A stretch of DNA of 64,000 nucleotides. It comes from Chryseobacterium tagetis. GTDB lineage: Bacteria; Bacteroidota; Bacteroidia; Flavobacteriales; Weeksellaceae. The notes below the pieces were generated by a model. The model did no database searches. It saw only the letters and a program-made list of their open reading frames with translations, and was not told the DNA's origin. Where the stretch lies: assembly GCF_016735585.2 (NCBI RefSeq), contig NZ_JAERSE020000004.1, positions 62,001 through 126,000 on the forward strand. Reading direction: 5' to 3'. The position numbers were made by a program, and so were the translations under genes. This document shows, in pieces, positions 8,581 to 17,269 of this stretch. How positions within the stretch are numbered: the stretch's first letter is position 1; every line of letters starts with the position of its first letter.

Positions 8581-9027
8581 TTATTTTTTCACTTCAAAAA
8601 CGGAAGCTCCTTTCACCCACTGATATTTAAGATGTTTTTCTTCTGCAATAAACCGAAAGCCTTCCAGTTTTTTCAGATAAACATAGATGGCAGTATCTTT
8701 TTTCGGTGTCAATTTTTGAGTAGACAGAAACTGGAAAGGAAACGCGATAACTGAATCTCTGGTTGTTTTTAATACATTTCCGGAATCCACTTTGTAAATA
8801 AAAATTGATTTTCCACGGCCGGAAGAACTGTCAGTAAGTTTAATTTTGGCCGTTGAAATCACAAGCTGACTGCCATCAAAACATTCTTGTTGGCTCATTA
8901 CATAAGCTTTGCCTTCCTGTCTTTCATCTGCAAAAAGGTCGATCTTATGTTCAATTTGCGGGCGTTTTTCTTCACAGCTCAGTATACACAGCATGAAAAG
9001 CACTGATAAAAAGCTTATCATTTTCAT
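8581..9027 (-). CDS. Small hypothetical lipoprotein upstream of mutY
   Basis: A 148-residue protein with a lipoprotein signal (MKMISFLSVLFMLCILSCEE; lipobox ILSC), probably anchored in the outer or inner membrane. The mature part is beta-rich with no motif I recognise. It probably heads a two-gene transcript with mutY, although a functional link is not obvious. A strong terminator lies upstream (9057-9085), separating it from tssC. Confidence 0.75.
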   Translation of the reverse strand: MKMISFLSVLFMLCILSCEEKRPQIEHKIDLFADERQEGKAYVMSQQECFDGSQLVISTAKIKLTDSSSGRGKSIFIYKVDSGNVLKTTRDSVIAFPFQFLSTQKLTPKKDTAIYVYLKKLEGFRFIAEEKHLKYQWVKGASVFEVKK

Positions 9028-9056
9028 ATTGATTTAATTTTGGTGGTTTGATATAG

Positions 9057-9085
9057 AAAAACCGATGTTTACAGCATCGGTTTTT
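9057..9085. terminator. Terminator after tssC
   Basis: AAAAACCGATG pairs with CATCGGTTTTT (9075-9085) around a short loop. On the minus strand the hairpin is followed by a T-run, ending the tssBC transcript. Confidence 0.8.
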
Positions 9086-9109
9086 CATGGATTATTAAGT
9101 GTTGTTATA

Positions 9110-10471
9110 TTATTCCTGAGCGTATTCAGCATCCCATTCGTTCCCGTCATCTCCTTTGTGTCCGTCTAGTTTAATCACAAAACTTTTTGTAGGGAAATAA
9201 GGGGTCAAACGAATATCTAGCCAAACTCTGTCTTTGTTTACTTTGTCCTGTTCGAAACGAACAATCTTAAATTTCTCGATCAGTTTATCGGCTCCTTTGA
9301 TCCCATCAAGGAAGCTTACAATCTGTCTTCTAAGATCGTCTTCGTTTCTTGCATTCCAGTTTTCAAAGGCTCTTCTGTTTAAGAAATCCAAAAGAACTTT
9401 AGTTACATAATCAAATACACGAACCACCGAATAGGTCTGAAGCCCGATATTGTCTCCTGTAAATAATGTTTTTGCGGAGAAAGCCATGATTTTACCGTAT
9501 TCATTGACCATAGGAACCAATCCCATTTTTTCCAACTGAGAAATTTCGCTTTTCTTCAATTCGAATTTTACGGCATCTACCTCGTTGATGTTACCATGCT
9601 TTTTACCCGCAGCAACCTGAGACATCAGTGTTTTATGAATTTTTCCAGCTAATGAAGTGGAAGGCGGAAGTTCTACGTTTTCTTCTTCTCCTACTTCTTC
9701 TGCTTTTCCACGGCCCACAAGCCAGTTACACGTCATAATCACGTTACTTCTGTGCAATTCACCACCTGTAAGGTTCGCAGAATGGAATAAGTCTACCACA
9801 TCATCCGGTTTGTCAAGGTTTGCAAAGTCTGTAACCATCATTACTTTGTTTTCATTACAGATTTTCGCCCATTTTTCAATAACCTTGTTTGATCCTAAGT
9901 AACCCGGAATTGCCAGAATTGAGTAGTTATCTCTAAGGTCTAAACGGTCATAATAGTTCTTAAATTCTTCTGCAATAGCATCGATATACAGCGGATTATC
10001 CAAATCTGAAACCTGATCTAAGCTTGCATTCACAATGCTTACATTATCTACTTTGTCAAGCTCTGTATTTTTGTAAAACTGAGCGACTGTTCTGTAATTA
10101 GTTTCTAATAAACGAACAGCATCCAATGTATTTTTCAGATTGGTTTTCAGGTTCTGGTCTGCCTGCTGTGCTTTATTTTTGCAGGTATCTGCCATTTTAT
10201 CTGCAGATTCGTTACCTTCTAAGAGGTTTACCCAAAGGTTGATCTTCTGAAGAAGTTCTTTTCTTTCGTCTCCTTTGTTGTTATCATTAAGGAAGATTTC
10301 TTTCCTAGCTTTTCTGGTAGGGTTCATGTTGGCAATGCCATCCACAACAGATTCAACAAAACCGAAACCACCTATTTTATTAAGTTCGGCAAGAGGATTT
10401 CCTTTCGGTTGTCCTGCGTGTTGCTGTTGCCCTTGTTGTTGGCTTTCAGCTGCCTGTAATTTACTATCCAT
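9110..10471 (-). CDS. tssC: Type VI secretion contractile sheath large subunit TssC (DUF5458-type)
   Basis: A 453-residue protein matching the Bacteroidota T6SS (subtype iii) large sheath subunit, which co-polymerises with TssB around the Hcp tube in the cytoplasm. Family-like segments are GGFGFVESVVDGIANMNP after a Gln-rich N-terminal tail (residues 1-25), DNYSILAIPGYLGSN and RLTPYFPTKSFVIKLDGH near the C-terminus. It starts 23 bases after tssB and is followed by a terminator. No baseplate, membrane-complex, Hcp or ClpV gene accompanies the pair in this window. Confidence 0.88.
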   Translation of the reverse strand: MDSKLQAAESQQQGQQQHAGQPKGNPLAELNKIGGFGFVESVVDGIANMNPTRKARKEIFLNDNNKGDERKELLQKINLWVNLLEGNESADKMADTCKNKAQQADQNLKTNLKNTLDAVRLLETNYRTVAQFYKNTELDKVDNVSIVNASLDQVSDLDNPLYIDAIAEEFKNYYDRLDLRDNYSILAIPGYLGSNKVIEKWAKICNENKVMMVTDFANLDKPDDVVDLFHSANLTGGELHRSNVIMTCNWLVGRGKAEEVGEEENVELPPSTSLAGKIHKTLMSQVAAGKKHGNINEVDAVKFELKKSEISQLEKMGLVPMVNEYGKIMAFSAKTLFTGDNIGLQTYSVVRVFDYVTKVLLDFLNRRAFENWNARNEDDLRRQIVSFLDGIKGADKLIEKFKIVRFEQDKVNKDRVWLDIRLTPYFPTKSFVIKLDGHKGDDGNEWDAEYAQE

Positions 10472-10494
10472 GATGTAATGTAAAGTCTTTAAAA

Positions 10495-10941
10495 TTATTT
10501 TTCAAGTTCTTGTGCCACTTCTTTCAACACTTCCACAAAAGCAGCTCTTGTCTGCTCGTTTTCCAACATATTACGCAGAATCTTGTTCGTCTTCAGCTGA
10601 CGAACGATTTTATTATATTGCTCCTGCTCCATACTAAGCTGCTGCAAATAATCTGATTTCTGAGTAAGATTTTTGGGAGTGAAATCCGCAAGATTCTGAA
10701 AACGGAATTCCTCTTCCACCACATTGCCATCTTCCGTTGAATGCTGTACGCTTACAGAAGGCTGGAAATGTTTGAAGACATCATCCACAGTTTTTAATCC
10801 TGTTACAATTTCGGGAGTATAAGATTCATCGGTTGTAAGCTGGCTTACTATCAAAGACTTATTTTCTTGTATTTCCTGAATAGCTTCATTAGCGTCTACT
10901 TTTACCTCGTTGCCGCCAACACCATAATTAAACATTGCCAT
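10495..10941 (-). CDS. tssB: Type VI secretion contractile sheath small subunit TssB
   Basis: A 148-residue small sheath subunit, beginning MAMFNYGVGGNEVKVDANE and containing FKHFQPSVSV and FRFQNLADFTPKNL, the region that pairs with TssC. It ends in an amphipathic helix (AFVEVLKEVAQELEK). The longer frame to 11082 adds 47 residues of poor, basic, hydrophobic sequence, so the ATG at 10941 is preferred (Met50 at 10935 is the alternative). A perfect 12-base palindrome ACAAAATTTTGT lies at 11044-11055 upstream. It forms a two-gene operon with tssC. Confidence 0.88.
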   Translation of the reverse strand: MAMFNYGVGGNEVKVDANEAIQEIQENKSLIVSQLTTDESYTPEIVTGLKTVDDVFKHFQPSVSVQHSTEDGNVVEEEFRFQNLADFTPKNLTQKSDYLQQLSMEQEQYNKIVRQLKTNKILRNMLENEQTRAAFVEVLKEVAQELEK

Positions 10942-11145
10942 ATTATTAATATTTTGAGATTTTTTGGTTTGGTGTGAATTGGTTTTGTCTGAATCAAACA
11001 AATGCCCAATCCAATGTTTAAATTTAAAAAAAAACTGTAACATACAAAATTTTGTTATGATTTTTATTGGAATAATTAACAATTCCTATTATTAAGCTTC
11101 TTATTATAAAACCTTTACAAAGTCACTAAGCTATGAAAAACAAAC

Positions 11146-11175
11146 AAAAAACGCATCATTTCTGATGCGTTTTTC
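11146..11175. terminator. Terminator after M13 peptidase 1
   Basis: ACGCATCA (11151-11158) pairs with TGATGCGT (11163-11170) and has A/T runs on both sides. It ends the peptidase transcript running on the minus strand and insulates tssBC. Confidence 0.78.
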
Positions 11176-11197
11176 TTTCTAACAATTTTTGGTTCTA

Positions 11198-13297
11198 TTA
11201 CCAAATTTTTATTCTGTCTTCAGGAGCTTTATACATTTTGTCTCCCGGTTTTATATCAAAAGCTTTGATAAACGCATCCTGATTCACCAAAGGACCGAAT
11301 GCTCTGAAAATTCCCGGAGAGTGCGGGTCTGTTTTCACCTGATTCACCATATACTGCTCTGTAGCTTTGGTTCTCCAAACGGTTGCCCAGCTCATAAAGA
11401 ACCTCTGATCCTGAGTAAATCCACTGATCAAGCCTGGATTTCCATGGTCTTTCAGATACATTTGTAATGCATCGTAAGCTACAGCAACGCCTCCTAAGTC
11501 TCCGATATTTTCACCGCTTGTAAATTTCCCGTTTACAAAGCTTCCTTTTACGGGTTCGTAGCTGCTGTACTGTGCTGCCAACTGACCAACTTTTGCATCA
11601 AAATTCTTACGGTCTGCATCCGTCCACCAGTTATTTAAGTTCCCGTCTCCGTCGAATCTTGAACCACTGTCATCAAATCCGTGAGAGATTTCGTGACCGA
11701 TAACGGCACCAATTCCACCGAAGTTAACAGCAGCATCTGCTTTTGGATTGTAGAAAGGCGGCTGAAGGATAGCAGCAGGGAACACGATTTCGTTGTTTGA
11801 ACCACTGTAATAAGCATTTACCGTCTGCGGCGTCATTCCCCATTCTGTTTTATCAACAGGTTTTCCTACTTTGTCCAGACTTTTCTGGTATTGCCAAGCG
11901 GAAACATTCTGAAGGTTAGAGTATAAAGTTGCACCAACTTTTGGAGATTCTACTTTCAGTTGAGTGTAGTCTTTCCATTTATCCGGATAAGCAATTTTCA
12001 CTGTGAATTTTGACAGTTTTTCCTGAGCTTTCACTTTGGTATCAGGAGACATCCAATCCATATCATTGATATGCTGTTTGAATGATTTCAAGATATAGTC
12101 AATATAAGTTTCCATCTGAGCCTTGGCTTCAGGCGTGAAATATTTTTCAACGTATAGTTTTCCGAAAGCTTCTCCAAGTACACCGTTTACAAGGGAAAGA
12201 CCTCTCTTGTTCATCGGACGCTGCTCTTTTTGTCCCTGAAGGTATTTGGAATAGAAATCGAATCTGATCTGCTCCAGATTTTCATCCAGATTGCTTGCAT
12301 TTCCATTGATCAGGTGATATTTCAGATAGTCTTTCAACAATGGAAGGTTCTTTTGTGTAAGGAACGAATCCATGTTCTGATAATATTTCAATTCGCCAAC
12401 AATTACTTTATCAGTATTCACTCCGGCATCTTTTAAATATTTCGGAAGGTTTACATTTTTCACCAAAGCAGATAATTCTGATACATTTTTCGGATTGTAT
12501 CTTAAATTCGCATCTCTGTTTTGCTCAAGGGTCAATAGGTAGTTTGCCAGTTGTTTTTCGAAATCAACAACATTTTTAGCAGCAGCCTCTGAATTTTTAT
12601 ATCCTAAAACACCGAACAGCTTTCCAACATAAGACTGGTATTCTGCCAAAGTTTTGGTATTGGCTTCGTTTACTTTCTGATAGTAATCTCTTCCCAAACC
12701 AAGATCCGGACCGCCAAGATATACCGCATTCATGGTAGAATTTTTCATATCTGCACTTACTCTCCATCCGTAGAAAGAGTTGTCACCCAGTTTTGTCGCT
12801 TCCAACAGATATTTCTGAAGATCATTGATGTTTTTAATGGCATCAATTTTTGCCAGATCTCCTTTGATAGGTGCCAAACCTTCAGCATTTCTTTTGCTTG
12901 TATCCATAAAAGATGCATACAGGTTCTGAATTTTCTGACCTTCTGATCCTGCAGGATATGTTTCGGATAAAATTTTGTTCAAAATATCCAAAGAAGCATC
13001 ATCCACATTTTCTCTCAATGCATTGAAAGAACCCCAACTTGCTTTATCTGAAGGAATCTGAGTGGTTTTCACCCAATTTCCGTTCACATAGCTAAAAAAA
13101 TCATCTTGCGGACGAACAGATTTGTCCATATAAGACAAATTGAGCCCTTCTTCTTTTACTTCCTCTTTTTTCACCGGCTCTACAGCAACTTCTTTCATCG
13201 TTTCTGGTTTTTGAGTTTCAGCAGTTTTTGTCGTACCACACGAGTTTAAAAATACTAACCCTGAAAAGGCAAGTATCCCAATATTTAGCTTTTTCAT
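11198..13297 (-). CDS. M13-family (neprilysin/PepO) zinc metallopeptidase, lipoprotein form
   Basis: A 699-residue endopeptidase of the neprilysin family. The zinc motif HEISH is at 535-539 and the third ligand Glu596 lies in GENIGDLGG; NAYYS and FPAAILQPPF are typical substrate-side segments. The N-terminus MKKLNIGILAFSGLVFLNSC has a lipobox (LNSC), so it is probably a cell-envelope lipoprotein. A Lys/Glu-rich linker of about 30 residues follows. It is strongly similar along its whole length to the next M13 gene (15165-17192), which is instead an SPI-type exported protein. Confidence 0.93.
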   Translation of the reverse strand: MKKLNIGILAFSGLVFLNSCGTTKTAETQKPETMKEVAVEPVKKEEVKEEGLNLSYMDKSVRPQDDFFSYVNGNWVKTTQIPSDKASWGSFNALRENVDDASLDILNKILSETYPAGSEGQKIQNLYASFMDTSKRNAEGLAPIKGDLAKIDAIKNINDLQKYLLEATKLGDNSFYGWRVSADMKNSTMNAVYLGGPDLGLGRDYYQKVNEANTKTLAEYQSYVGKLFGVLGYKNSEAAAKNVVDFEKQLANYLLTLEQNRDANLRYNPKNVSELSALVKNVNLPKYLKDAGVNTDKVIVGELKYYQNMDSFLTQKNLPLLKDYLKYHLINGNASNLDENLEQIRFDFYSKYLQGQKEQRPMNKRGLSLVNGVLGEAFGKLYVEKYFTPEAKAQMETYIDYILKSFKQHINDMDWMSPDTKVKAQEKLSKFTVKIAYPDKWKDYTQLKVESPKVGATLYSNLQNVSAWQYQKSLDKVGKPVDKTEWGMTPQTVNAYYSGSNNEIVFPAAILQPPFYNPKADAAVNFGGIGAVIGHEISHGFDDSGSRFDGDGNLNNWWTDADRKNFDAKVGQLAAQYSSYEPVKGSFVNGKFTSGENIGDLGGVAVAYDALQMYLKDHGNPGLISGFTQDQRFFMSWATVWRTKATEQYMVNQVKTDPHSPGIFRAFGPLVNQDAFIKAFDIKPGDKMYKAPEDRIKIW

Positions 13298-13448
13298 TAA
13301 AGATAATTTTTGATTTTACACAAACTTACCAAATATACGAATAGTTTGTTAATGAATAGCTTTATCATTACATGCTAAACAAAACCAGAACATTTCTCTT
13401 GTAAAAGCAAAAAATTATTCATTCTAAGACAGATTAAAAAGGTAGAAA

Positions 13449-15014
13449 CTAAATTAAACGTACTTCACCTGTAACTTTTACAATATCTGAGTTTTCATAT
13501 CCTGTTCTTTTAATATTAATTGTTCCATCTGTATTTACAATAGACTCTAAAATTGTTGAAGCAGATACACCTGAGGAAGAAAACTCATAAAAACTATTTC
13601 CTATAAAAAAGCCTTTGTAATAATTTATATCAATTTGTGTTTCTACTTGAATGTTTATGTAAACTATTTGTGTCCATGTATTCTTTATCATCGTTTTAAG
13701 AGAAACTAAATTGGCGACTGTGGAATCAGATTCAAAACCTGAAGGCCCATCATACCCACGTGTATACTGTCCTGAATAATTTCCAGCAATCAATCCTTTT
13801 GCATTTTGAATATTTGCCAGATAAGAAGGAAATCTTGCTTTAGCATTAATATTAAAGTTTGCTCCAAAATCACTCATCGAAAGATTATTAATAGATTGAG
13901 GATAAGATGTATTGAAACTTATCTCCATACCATATCCATAATCATCTTCGGTATTTTCGAACAGCTGATTACCCGGCATACTAACAAAAGAATTATTGGC
14001 TAATAGGTGAATATTATTTAAAGGGAGCCCATTGTACTTTATAAATCTAATATTATCTCTGTCTAAAAAATTTATATAGTTATTATCTAAAGTAAAATTA
14101 TAAATGTAACTATTGAATTCTAATGCTCTATTGAAGTTTTCAATATAAGAATTGACAATTGAACAATTGTAGACATAAGAGTTAAACTGCATTCCTGTTT
14201 GTACTCCTTCTATGGAAATCGCATCAAAATGGCACGCTGTTAAAGGTCCGTCAAATTTATAGCCTATCATCGCATTTGTTGCTATTAAAGCTTTAAATAC
14301 ATTTAAATTTAAATCTCCTGAAAAAATAAATCTCTCACCTACTCCGGTTTCATCTGCATGGCTAGATCGCAGATCATTAAAAACTGTATAATAATTATTT
14401 ACTGATTTTAATAATGTGGAAAAATTCACAGAAGAAATATTAAAGATTTCACAACCCTGATGCCAATCTTTAATAACCAATGCCGGAGAATTTACATTAC
14501 TTAAACTTGTCTTCAGGGAAAAATTACAAAATTTAATACCTATCGAATATCTATAATCTGGGGCTGTTCCTAGTGCGCTAACCAAATTCCCATTAGCATC
14601 ATAATATCCTGACTCAAAAACAGTGGTGTCTGTAGTTAATAAGAAGGTAGATTCGTTAAAATCATAAGTTTTCGAAGCCATTTCAAAGTTATGATTTTGA
14701 GGAATATATATTTTTTCAGATATAACATAGGTACCCTTTCCTGCTGTTACAGACAGTTTATATTTATCTGCTGAAATGATAGCTTGCTGAATTGCATCTG
14801 AGCATTCTGTAATTCCATCTGGCAAAGCACCAAACCATCTGATATCAACTCTGCTATCTTCCAATACTCTTCTATAGTATATTGTTCCTACTTTTTTAAA
14901 AAGGATATCATCACAATCAGCATCCGTGATGTTGCTTCCGTTATATGTTTTATTTGATTCTATAAATGTGGTCCATTCTCCAATGTAAGGATCATTAATT
15001 TCAATTGTATTCAT
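13449..15014 (-). CDS. Right-handed beta-helix protein with pectate_lyase_3-like N-terminus
   Basis: A 521-residue protein. Residues about 60-110 read DIRWFGALPDGITECSDAIQ..., the signature of pectate_lyase_3/tailspike-type beta-helix proteins, and the remainder is rich in Asn and Ile, with repeated NSYIENF-like and NNYINF-like rungs. No signal peptide is visible after the ATG at 15014; the longer frame to 15098 gives a hydrophobic stretch but lies upstream of a promoter box. It could be a polysaccharide-binding or -cleaving tailspike-like protein; the enzymatic residues cannot be assigned. It is more AT-rich than its neighbours and separates two M13 paralogues, suggesting insertion. Confidence 0.72.
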   Translation of the reverse strand: MNTIEINDPYIGEWTTFIESNKTYNGSNITDADCDDILFKKVGTIYYRRVLEDSRVDIRWFGALPDGITECSDAIQQAIISADKYKLSVTAGKGTYVISEKIYIPQNHNFEMASKTYDFNESTFLLTTDTTVFESGYYDANGNLVSALGTAPDYRYSIGIKFCNFSLKTSLSNVNSPALVIKDWHQGCEIFNISSVNFSTLLKSVNNYYTVFNDLRSSHADETGVGERFIFSGDLNLNVFKALIATNAMIGYKFDGPLTACHFDAISIEGVQTGMQFNSYVYNCSIVNSYIENFNRALEFNSYIYNFTLDNNYINFLDRDNIRFIKYNGLPLNNIHLLANNSFVSMPGNQLFENTEDDYGYGMEISFNTSYPQSINNLSMSDFGANFNINAKARFPSYLANIQNAKGLIAGNYSGQYTRGYDGPSGFESDSTVANLVSLKTMIKNTWTQIVYINIQVETQIDINYYKGFFIGNSFYEFSSSGVSASTILESIVNTDGTINIKRTGYENSDIVKVTGEVRLI

Positions 15015-15073
15015 TATTCTAAATTTGATGTTAATAAAAAGAAATAGTACACTTGCAAGATTTATTTCTAAAT

Positions 15074-15081
15074 CAAAGATA
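15074..15081 (-). promoter_or_regulatory. -7 promoter box of the beta-helix gene
   Basis: CAAAGATA on the plus strand reads TATCTTTG on the minus strand, an exact TAnnTTTG match, about 60 bases before the ATG at 15014. No clear TTG at the usual distance was found. Its place argues against the longer upstream start. Confidence 0.45.
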
Positions 15082-15116
15082 TCCTCAGAGAACGCCAAAA
15101 CATGTCGTATTAAATA

Positions 15117-15145
15117 AAAAAACCGTTCATTTCTGAACGGTTTTG
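15117..15145. terminator. Terminator after M13 peptidase 2
   Basis: AACCGTTCA (15121-15129) pairs with TGAACGGTT (15134-15142). A/T runs flank both sides. It separates the M13 gene from the beta-helix gene. Confidence 0.78.
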
Positions 15146-15164
15146 AATATTATTGATCTGATGA

Positions 15165-17192
15165 TTACCAGATTTTAATTCTGTCTGAAGGAGCTTTATA
15201 TAATTTATCTCCTTGTTTCACGTCGAATGCTTTGTAGAATGCATCAACGTTAAGTAACGGACCGAAACTTCTGAAATATCCAGGAGAGTGTGGATCTGTT
15301 TTTACCTGGTTGATCATGTATTTCTCACTTGATAAGGTTCTCCAAACGGTTGCCCAGCTTAGGAAGAATCTTTGATCCTGTGTATAACCACTTATAGATC
15401 CAGGGTTTCCTTTGTCTTTAAGATACATTTGTAATGCATCATAAGCAATGTTTACACCACCTAAGTCTGCAATGTTTTCACCGTTTGTGAAAGTTCCGTT
15501 TACGAAAGTTCCTTTTACCGGCTCATATTTGTCATATTGAGCAGCAAGTGCTTTTGTTGCTTTTTCGAAGTTTGCTTTGTCTTCCGGAGTCCACCAGTCA
15601 ACCAAGTTTCCGTCTGCATCGAACTGTGCTCCTGAATCATCAAATCCGTGGCTCATTTCGTGACCGATAACAGCACCGATTCCACCGAAATTAACAGCAG
15701 CATCTGCTTTAGGATTGAAGAAAGGCGGCTGAAGGATTGCAGCAGGGAATACGATTTCGTTGTTTACCGGGTTGTAGTAAGCATTTACAGTCTGTGGAGT
15801 CATTCCCCATTCTGTTTTGTCTACTGGTTTTCCGATTTTTGCCAAATCTTTGTTATACTGCCATTCTCCTATATTCTGAAGGTTACCGTATAAGCTTCCT
15901 CCTTTAGCTTCAGAAACGATATTTAATTTTGAATAGTCTTTCCATTTGTCAGGATAAGCAACTTTTACGGTAAACTTGTTCAGTTTTTCCATTGCTTTTA
16001 CTTTCGTTGTAGAAGACATCCAAGCTAAGTTGTTGATGTGAACGGCAAAACTTTTCTTTAAGTAATCGATCAACTCAACCATCTGAGCTTTGGCTTCTGC
16101 AGGGAAATATTTTTCAACGTATAATTTTCCAAAAGCTTCTCCTAAACTTCCGTTGATTAGCTCATACCCTCTCTTGTTTAAAGCTCTTTGTTCCTGCTGA
16201 CCTCTTAGGTATTTACCATAGAAAGCAAATTTCATGTCACCCAATTTTTCGCTCAGGTAAGAAGCACTTCCGTGGATCATGTGGAACTTCAGGTAATCTT
16301 TAATTACAGGAAGATTTTTAGCATTGATCAAGTTATCAAAATCTTTATAGAAACCGATTTCCCCGATAATTACTTTATCTGTGTTTACTCCCACTTTTTT
16401 AAGGTAAGCCGGAAGATCAACTCCTTTTACCAATGTTGAAAGCTCAGCCATTGTTCTTGGGTTGTACTGAAGGGTATTGTCACGGCTTTGCTCGTTGGTA
16501 AGGTAAGTTTTTGCCAAACTTTTTTCGTAATCTACAATCCCTTTTGCAGCAGCATCAGCATTTTTGTATCCTAATTCTTTTAGCATAGAAGCTACATACT
16601 TTGTATATTCTGCAATAGCTTCTGTATTTTTTTCGTTTACTTTCTGGTAATAATCTCTTCCTAAACCAAGAGACGGATTACCCAAATAAACCGCATTCAT
16701 TTTAGAGTCTTTCAAATCTGCATCAATTCCCCATCCGTATAAAGTATTTTCACCTTCTTTTGTTACGGAAATCAGATAGTTCTGAAGATCTGCAAGATTT
16801 TTGATCGCATCAATTTTCTTGATGTTTTCCTGAATAGGTTTGATTCCATCAGCATTTCTCTTCGCCATATTCATGTATGTCGCGTACAAATCCTGAATCT
16901 TTTTCCCCTCTGTACCATCTGCAAATTTATCCTTCAAAAGAGAGTTCAAAATCGTCATCGAATTATTGTCTGTATCATCAGCCAATTTGTTGAAACTTCC
17001 CCAAGTTGGTTTATCGGAAGGAATTTTGGCAGTTTTCATCCAAGTTCCGCTCACATAGTTATAAAAATCATCTTGTGGACGAACTGATTTATCCATCAAG
17101 CTAAGGTCTAAGCCTTTGTCTGTAGCCTGAGCGTTCACTGTCTGTGAACCAATCCCTGCTAATAAAGCCAAAGAAAGTGTTAATTTTTTCAT
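15165..17192 (-). CDS. M13-family zinc metallopeptidase, secreted form
   Basis: A 675-residue neprilysin/PepO-like peptidase with HEMSH at 511-515 and the third zinc ligand Glu572 in GENIADLGG. The signal peptide MKKLTLSLALLAGIGSQTVNAQ has an Ala-rich SPI cleavage region and no lipobox, unlike its paralogue at 11198-13297. The last 165 residues of the two proteins align without gaps, showing recent or conserved tandem duplication. Such enzymes cut oligopeptides; the exact substrates are unknown. The gene has its own terminator downstream. Confidence 0.93.
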   Translation of the reverse strand: MKKLTLSLALLAGIGSQTVNAQATDKGLDLSLMDKSVRPQDDFYNYVSGTWMKTAKIPSDKPTWGSFNKLADDTDNNSMTILNSLLKDKFADGTEGKKIQDLYATYMNMAKRNADGIKPIQENIKKIDAIKNLADLQNYLISVTKEGENTLYGWGIDADLKDSKMNAVYLGNPSLGLGRDYYQKVNEKNTEAIAEYTKYVASMLKELGYKNADAAAKGIVDYEKSLAKTYLTNEQSRDNTLQYNPRTMAELSTLVKGVDLPAYLKKVGVNTDKVIIGEIGFYKDFDNLINAKNLPVIKDYLKFHMIHGSASYLSEKLGDMKFAFYGKYLRGQQEQRALNKRGYELINGSLGEAFGKLYVEKYFPAEAKAQMVELIDYLKKSFAVHINNLAWMSSTTKVKAMEKLNKFTVKVAYPDKWKDYSKLNIVSEAKGGSLYGNLQNIGEWQYNKDLAKIGKPVDKTEWGMTPQTVNAYYNPVNNEIVFPAAILQPPFFNPKADAAVNFGGIGAVIGHEMSHGFDDSGAQFDADGNLVDWWTPEDKANFEKATKALAAQYDKYEPVKGTFVNGTFTNGENIADLGGVNIAYDALQMYLKDKGNPGSISGYTQDQRFFLSWATVWRTLSSEKYMINQVKTDPHSPGYFRSFGPLLNVDAFYKAFDVKQGDKLYKAPSDRIKIW

Positions 17193-17269
17193 TTCTAATT
17201 ACAATTTAACAATAAGTGTAACTTTTTTTTAATTCGTTACTTTTTAATGGAAACAAATTTAATTAAATA

